Below are positions 32,769-37,491 of a stretch of DNA of 37,491 nucleotides, in pieces. This stretch comes from JAAZAI01 sp050942875 (GTDB lineage Bacteria > Verrucomicrobiota > Kiritimatiellia > RFP12 > UBA3636): the NCBI GenBank assembly GCA_050942875.1, contig JBMNOD010000031.1:1-37491 (forward strand). Reading direction: 5' to 3'. The notes under the pieces are model-generated. The model worked only from the letters and a program-made list of their open reading frames with translations. It did no database searches and had not been told where the DNA came from. Numbering within the stretch: position 1 is the first letter of the stretch; each line of letters opens with the position of its first letter. Position numbers and translations under genes: made by a program.

Positions 32769-34430
32769 ATGAAAAAAGAAGAAGCTGGATTGGTCGCATC
32801 GTGTTTCTGCTGCTTGACGGCGCTGTCGGCATGTGGCGCCAATGGAGAAGTCGTCATTAAAGCGGGAGCCGGAAACAGGACGCCCGATGTTGTAAAAGCC
32901 ATGTCCGCGGTTCCCGACGGGGGCGTGGTCCGTTTTGAAAAAGGGGAATACCATTTTTTTGAAGAAGGGACCACGAATCGTTTCATCAAGATGGTGAACG
33001 GCTCTTCCGGTGGAAAAAAGATTCTGTTTGACCTTGTCCAACGAAAAGACATCACGCTGGACGGCGGAGATTCGTTGTTTGTCTGGCATGGAAACGTATT
33101 CCCAATTGCCGTCGAAAGCTCCGAGAACATCTGCATCAAGAATTTCACGTCGCGTGCATTTCGGCCTTCCTATGTGGAATTCACAATCGTCAAGGCGAAT
33201 GAGGATGGTTTTTCGCTCAAATTCAACGATGGCGTTTCGTGGAAAATTGAGGACGGGGCTCTGTTGGTCGAAACGGATTTAGGGGTCTTCGACTCGCGCA
33301 AAAGCGCAATCCCCTTGCATGCGCTCAGTCGTTGCGCCATCCATTTCCTCTTCCTGGCGAACAAAAACTGCTCGCGTGTTGGCATGCCGTCGACTTTCAT
33401 GAATGCCGTTGCCGAAGACGGCAAGGACGGGACAGTCTACGTACACAATCGACATCAGGACATGAATGGGTGCATCGACCGCCTGCCCTATAAAGAAGGC
33501 GAACCTCTCGCCATGTTGTTGAACGGGCGGGAGCGTTGCGGCATCTTCATCTCGGAGTCGAAAAAAGTCACGGTGCAGAACGTGAAAATGGAGAGCGGCG
33601 ACGGGATGGGCATCGTGTCTCTCTTCACCGAGGATCTACTCGTTGACCGTTATCGCGTGGTTCCCCGTCCTGGGTCGAAGGTTTCGATCACCGCCGACTG
33701 CCTGTTCGTCGTAAACAACCGAGGAAGGGTCGAAGTTCGGGACTCCGAAATGTCTTATTCGATGGACGACGCGATGAACATCCATGGCATCTACATGAAG
33801 GTGTCTTCTTCAGAAGGCAATAAACTTGTCGTGTCTCCAATTTACCGTAGCGTACGTGGCGCGAATCCGTTTCGAGATGGCGATTGGATCGAACTTTCGG
33901 CAGAATTGCCGCGACGTGACGTGATCGGAAGCGCCCGCATTGTCACAGCAAGGTTCATGTCCGATGTCGATGTCGAGCTGACATTAGACCGTGAAGTTGG
34001 AGCCTGCCCGGTGGGGACCCGAGTCGAAAATGTGTCGGCTACACCTCGTCTCGTTCGCATCCGTGATTCGTATTTTCATGATACAATGCACCTCCGCCTT
34101 TCGGGCCGCAGCCCCTACATCATTGAACGAAATCGCTTTGAGCGAGGGCTTGCCCTCTTGATCAACGATCTGTCTGGATATTGGGGCGAATGCGGGCGCA
34201 CCGCCGACATGACGATACGGGACAATGCCTTTGTCGATTTCAATTCGAGAGGCGGATGGGACGGCTTTATCGTGGCGGAAGTCGAAGGACGAGACATGAG
34301 CCAGCCTCCGCCAAAGATACACCGTGGGCTGAAGATCCTGGACAATCGTTATCAGGGGATACGCACACGTTTCGTTCACTTGCCATGTGCCGAGGATCCC
34401 ATCGTGGATGGAAACACAGAAGGCTTGTGA
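32769..34430 (+). CDS. GH110-like alpha-galactosidase, copy 2
   Basis: Identical in protein sequence to the product of 26187-27848 (553 residues), with the same lipobox cysteine and the catalytic triad Asp310, Asp333, Asp334. The spacer to the LamG gene is also the same. A second copy would double the dose of this enzyme. Confidence 0.82.
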   Translation: MKKEEAGLVASCFCCLTALSACGANGEVVIKAGAGNRTPDVVKAMSAVPDGGVVRFEKGEYHFFEEGTTNRFIKMVNGSSGGKKILFDLVQRKDITLDGGDSLFVWHGNVFPIAVESSENICIKNFTSRAFRPSYVEFTIVKANEDGFSLKFNDGVSWKIEDGALLVETDLGVFDSRKSAIPLHALSRCAIHFLFLANKNCSRVGMPSTFMNAVAEDGKDGTVYVHNRHQDMNGCIDRLPYKEGEPLAMLLNGRERCGIFISESKKVTVQNVKMESGDGMGIVSLFTEDLLVDRYRVVPRPGSKVSITADCLFVVNNRGRVEVRDSEMSYSMDDAMNIHGIYMKVSSSEGNKLVVSPIYRSVRGANPFRDGDWIELSAELPRRDVIGSARIVTARFMSDVDVELTLDREVGACPVGTRVENVSATPRLVRIRDSYFHDTMHLRLSGRSPYIIERNRFERGLALLINDLSGYWGECGRTADMTIRDNAFVDFNSRGGWDGFIVAEVEGRDMSQPPPKIHRGLKILDNRYQGIRTRFVHLPCAEDPIVDGNTEGL

Positions 34431-34431
34431 A

Positions 34432-36585
34432 ATGGTGTGCTTGATTGGATTCTTCGCCATGACCCTGACGTTTGTTTGTCCGGCTTTTGGAGGAGGAGCT
34501 TCCGGCGCTTGGCGGCTTCTCCCCATTTCAGGCGGAGGGAACATGACGGGCGTGTGCATCGCGCCGTCGGATCCAAAGGTCTGGTACGCATACGCTGACG
34601 TCGGCGGCCCCTATCGATCGGACGATGCCGGGGAGACTTGGCGCGCGCTGCATGGCAACATGCCTGTCGAATTCCGGAGGAAGTTCGCCGATCACATCCG
34701 AACGTTGTCCATTGATCCGTCAAATCCCGACCGCTTTGTTTTCGTGTCCGGTTGGCTGACGGAAATTGTTGCCGCAGGCGCATTCGTTTCAGATGATGGC
34801 GGACGCACCTACCGACAGACCCTGACGGCGAAGATCCGTGGCGAGGGGTCAGAATCGAAGCGCATGGGCAAGGCTTTGGCAAGAAACCCCCTGAAACCGC
34901 GCGAATTGATCGCCGTCGCGGAAGGGGATGGGATTTTCCTGTCAACAGATTCCGGTGAAACATGGCGGTCTGTCGGCTGCAAGGGTTACAATTTCATGGA
35001 TGTCTGGTACGACAGAGCCGTCAAAGATCGCGTCTATGCTTCGGCGTCGGATTGTCCGTCAATCAAGACGCCGTACCAATTTGGATTGTTCCGTTCCGAT
35101 GATGGGGGCATGTCGTGGAACCAGGTGTCGGACGTCGCGCCTTCGGAGATGACTCAGATCCCAGGGAACAAGATGCTGGCAGGTCTTTTCCAAACCGTTA
35201 AAGGCAGTGAAGTAAAATGTTCGGTTGACGCCGGGGGAACCTGGATTCCGTATTCGGAAGGCCTCCCGTCCCCAAAAGAAGGCGACGATCCAACTCGCCA
35301 AGGCACTTGCATCGCCATGGCCGCCACGAGCAACCATGTTCTTGTCGCGGATTGGATTGGTCGTCTTTATCGTCGAAGCCCCAAAGACAGTCGTTGGGAG
35401 TCCATCCCCGTCGAATCGATGACACTTGGGAACCCTCGGACCCAGTGTGCTCTTGTGGAGGAATGCCGCCTCAAATATCGACGGTGCACCTGTGACATCA
35501 CAGTTGATCCGGAAAATGAAAACCATCTGCTGACGGTGGATTGGTTCATGCTCTGGGAATCGTGGGATGGCGGTCGGAACTGGACGTCCAGGGGTGATGG
35601 CATGCAGCAGGTTGTCCCCTTTACAATTTCGTGCGATCCTTTTTCGGCGGACAATCTGGTTTATGGTCTGGCCGACATTGGACAATATTCGTCTCAAGAC
35701 GGCGGCAAGAGCTACCACAAGGATCCTTATTCAAGCGGAACGACATCTGTCGCCTGGTCTTCAAAAAAAGTTGGGCGAGTCTATGCCGTTGGCGGAAAGG
35801 TCGGCGCTCAATTTATCATTTCAGATGACAGTGGAAGATCTTGGCGATTGTCAAAAGGCGTTGGAATGCCTTATTTCGGATATGAAAAGGTGGGGCACGG
35901 CATATTTACCGCAGCGGTCGATCCGATTTCCGACGACGTCCTGATTTGTGTCGCAGGGAAGGTGGCGCCTGGGTTGGGCGGAATCTATCGATCAACAGAC
36001 GGGGGGGACTCTTGGGAATGGTACGGAAATGGATTGCCAGAGGTTCCAGCGTTCTATCGTCCGGAAGAATTCTGGTATGGCGGACCGGCCGGTTGGCCTT
36101 CGCAGTTGGTGTTCTCAACTGATGGAAGCGCACTGACGTTCAGCCCGGTAGAGGATCAGGCCTTTTATCTGGACCGGTCGGCTGATCAGTGGCTTCCCGT
36201 GAAGATATCCTGCGGACGCGGCAGGTTTGTCTGTGCCGCCGATCCGTTCTCTCCAGGCCGATTTCTTGTGGCAGGCGAGCAAGGCATTGACGAGGTAACG
36301 GAGGGGGGACGTGTCGTTTCTCGCAAGCTGCCTCAGTCGGAGAGGCTTGGTTTCTCGGTGGCCTTCGACGCCCATACACGAGGGCTTGTTGTTGCGACAA
36401 CGGCAGACGGCACGGAAATTTGGCTTTCTCAAGACGGTGGTGAGAACTGGCAAACCGTACCCGATGGCATGAACGTGCCGACGGGCACCGTGGCCATGCT
36501 TGTTGTCGATCGCGAAAGACTGTTTATCATTACACGAGGCAGTGGAGTCTGGACGCGTAGTTTGTCGAGTTTGATCGACAAATGA
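34432..36585 (+). CDS. GH74-like Asp-box beta-propeller protein, copy 2
   Basis: Identical in protein sequence to the product of 27850-30003 (717 residues), with Asp56 and Asp415 intact. The start again lies one base after the GH110-like stop, so coupling is kept. Confidence 0.8.
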   Translation: MVCLIGFFAMTLTFVCPAFGGGASGAWRLLPISGGGNMTGVCIAPSDPKVWYAYADVGGPYRSDDAGETWRALHGNMPVEFRRKFADHIRTLSIDPSNPDRFVFVSGWLTEIVAAGAFVSDDGGRTYRQTLTAKIRGEGSESKRMGKALARNPLKPRELIAVAEGDGIFLSTDSGETWRSVGCKGYNFMDVWYDRAVKDRVYASASDCPSIKTPYQFGLFRSDDGGMSWNQVSDVAPSEMTQIPGNKMLAGLFQTVKGSEVKCSVDAGGTWIPYSEGLPSPKEGDDPTRQGTCIAMAATSNHVLVADWIGRLYRRSPKDSRWESIPVESMTLGNPRTQCALVEECRLKYRRCTCDITVDPENENHLLTVDWFMLWESWDGGRNWTSRGDGMQQVVPFTISCDPFSADNLVYGLADIGQYSSQDGGKSYHKDPYSSGTTSVAWSSKKVGRVYAVGGKVGAQFIISDDSGRSWRLSKGVGMPYFGYEKVGHGIFTAAVDPISDDVLICVAGKVAPGLGGIYRSTDGGDSWEWYGNGLPEVPAFYRPEEFWYGGPAGWPSQLVFSTDGSALTFSPVEDQAFYLDRSADQWLPVKISCGRGRFVCAADPFSPGRFLVAGEQGIDEVTEGGRVVSRKLPQSERLGFSVAFDAHTRGLVVATTADGTEIWLSQDGGENWQTVPDGMNVPTGTVAMLVVDRERLFIITRGSGVWTRSLSSLIDK

Positions 36586-36778
36586 ACATGGTGCGGTAGA
36601 AAAGAATTTTTCCCGGAAGTTTGAAGGACAAGCGACCATGAGCGGAAACAACGTGCGAAACGAGAGAATTCACAATGTCCCGACGCCTTGCATGTGAACC
36701 GCTTCGCTTGAACGGATACGTGAACGACGCTGCCGCAAGGCAAAGGGGCACGGGTTTCCAATCTTGCCTTTTACCGGC

Positions 36779-36804
36779 CCCTTGGTTTTGCCAAGGGTTT
36801 TTTT
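36779..36804 (+). terminator. Intrinsic terminator of cassette copy 2
   Basis: Same stem, loop and seven T as 30197-30222. Confidence 0.85.
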
Positions 36805-36812
36805 GATTTCAA

Positions 36813-36914
36813 CAATCTTGCCCAAAACCCGCTCGACGAAGCCGTCCCGGCCCGGTTTCAAGTTTCAAATTTCAAACCCCATTTCCAGAATCGTGACCTA
36901 TTGCCGAAAATAGA
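36813..36914 (+). repeat. Right flanking repeat (C)
   Basis: Homologous to A and B but with a 5-bp deletion in the CCCG run, AAACCCCATTT, and GACCTATTGCCGAAAATAG at its end. Beyond 36914 similarity to the cassette stops, so this is the right edge. The rest of the gap to 37030 holds only TATAAT at 36942-36947, a possible -10 box without a good -35. Confidence 0.8.
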
Positions 36915-37030
36915 GTCTATCAAGGAGGCTTGACATTAGGCTATAATGACGCCAACTTCAATGACCTGTGTCCAGCGAAGGCCAGGCCGTCCGACATGAA
37001 GCAAAACGACAATCAACGGAGGAACTGAAA

Positions 37031-37491
37031 ATGAGAAGACCAGGGATTCAAATGGCATTCTGGATGGCATTCTGCTTCTTTGCCTGCCTCTCCTCAATGG
37101 CGGCGACGGTCGTCAGCGGAGATTTCGTCGTCACCTCGCCGAGCCAGATCAGCCTGCCCGTCATCATCACGGGCGACGCCACGATCACGATATCGAACAA
37201 CGTGCACGTGGGCTTTGGCAGCCTGACCAACGACAGCCACGCCGTATCCATCCGCCTGGAAAGCGGGAGCAGCCTATGGCTGAGCCATCTGAGAAGCATC
37301 AACAACGCCTTGACCTCCATCCACTTCAACGGGGGGGCGCCTGATCGACGCCGGCGGCTGGGGGTCCTATTGGTTCATCACCGCCGAGGGGAGCAGGGTG
37401 AAGCTCGTGAGCGACAATGCGAATCCCATCGTCTTCAGCCACGTGAATTCGCAGTGGAAGTTCTACAATGTCGGCCAAGGGCGTGTGACAA
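37031..37491 (+). CDS. Exported beta-helix-like protein, 5' part, frameshifted, cut by the window end
   Basis: GGAGG at 37018-37022 precedes ATG 37031. A signal peptide (MRRPGIQMAFWMAFCFFACLSSMAA) is followed by VVSGDFVVTSPSQISLPVIITGDATITISNN, a start typical of right-handed beta-helix or autotransporter-like surface proteins. At 37331-37337 seven G follow SIHFN. In the starting frame the reading turns into an Arg-rich string; one base shifted it continues as RLIDAGGWGSYWFITAEGS and KLVSDNANPIVFSHV, clearly protein-like, to the window end. With six G the gene would be intact. Sequencing error, mutation and phase variation are all possible. GC content returns to the high level seen before 23000. 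Confidence 0.7.
   Translation, partial: MRRPGIQMAFWMAFCFFACLSSMAATVVSGDFVVTSPSQISLPVIITGDATITISNNVHVGFGSLTNDSHAVSIRLESGSSLWLSHLRSINNALTSIHFNGGAPDRRRRLGVLLVHHRRGEQGEARERQCESHRLQPREFAVEVLQCRPRACD

Larger units (their letters stand above)
30231..36812 (+). repeat. 6582-bp tandem duplication, unit 2
   Basis: Direct repeat of 23649-30230. All three reading frames give the same proteins. The only difference I see in the body is T at 36762 where unit 1 has C at 30180, in non-coding sequence before the terminator. Confidence 0.93.

Noticed and set aside
23649..36914. Composite transposon or integron explanation for the duplicated unit
   Set aside because: No transposase, integrase, terminal inverted repeats or target-site duplication is visible; the hybrid middle repeat is explained by homologous crossing-over.
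36930..36947. TTGACA followed by TATAAT before the last gene
   Set aside because: The two hexamers are only 6 bp apart, far too close for one sigma-70 promoter. TATAAT alone may still be a -10 box.

Overview
The window reads as chromosomal DNA of a Gram-negative, probably anaerobic bacterium. Evidence for an outer membrane is an LpxI-type lipid A enzyme, periplasmic and secreted proteins, and a DsbD-like protein. Evidence for a low-redox lifestyle is a 2[4Fe-4S] ferredoxin, a proton-pumping membrane pyrophosphatase and a pair of Fe-S proteins. High GC in the housekeeping part, many dispersed intergenic hairpin repeats, and large secreted LamG, parallel beta-helix and Asp-box proteins together suggest the PVC group, most likely Kiritimatiellota or relatives. 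That placement is inference; there is no rRNA or other marker here.

Layout. 1-790: no convincing gene, several intergenic repeat families. 791-2419 (+): DsbD-like reductase, meeting tail to tail with a minus-strand run 8212-2416 of dnaE, ktrB and ktrA. 8213-9873 (-): a hairpin repeat, a GT4 glycosyltransferase, and a small ferredoxin with a good promoter flanked by a perfect 12-bp inverted repeat. 10251-10604 (+): glycogen-binding (CBM48) mini-protein. 13719-10627 (-): probable operon of a dual-cysteine pyridoxal kinase, hexapeptide acyltransferase, mannose-6-phosphate isomerase and odd pseudopilin. 13884-14303 (+): secreted protein made of 17-residue repeats. 17644-14401 (-): tight envelope operon uppS, cdsA, TrhA-like, lpxI. 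17804-19917 (+): QueG-like Fe-S protein coupled to a U32-like protein. 23020-20038 (-): hppA and an unrecognised 255-residue protein.

23649-36812 is the striking part: a 6582-bp unit present twice in tandem. Each unit encodes three exported proteins on the + strand: a triple LamG protein, a GH110-like alpha-galactosidase with its three catalytic aspartates in place, and a GH74-like Asp-box beta-propeller with both expected aspartates. Each unit ends with an intrinsic terminator. The copies are essentially identical. A repeat of about 100 bp lies on the left, in the middle and on the right, and the middle one is a hybrid of the outer two, the signature of unequal crossing-over. This looks like a very recent amplification of a glycan-degradation cassette whose base composition is visibly lower in GC than its surroundings.

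The window ends inside another exported, probably beta-helical protein (from 37031) whose frame is broken at a run of seven G.
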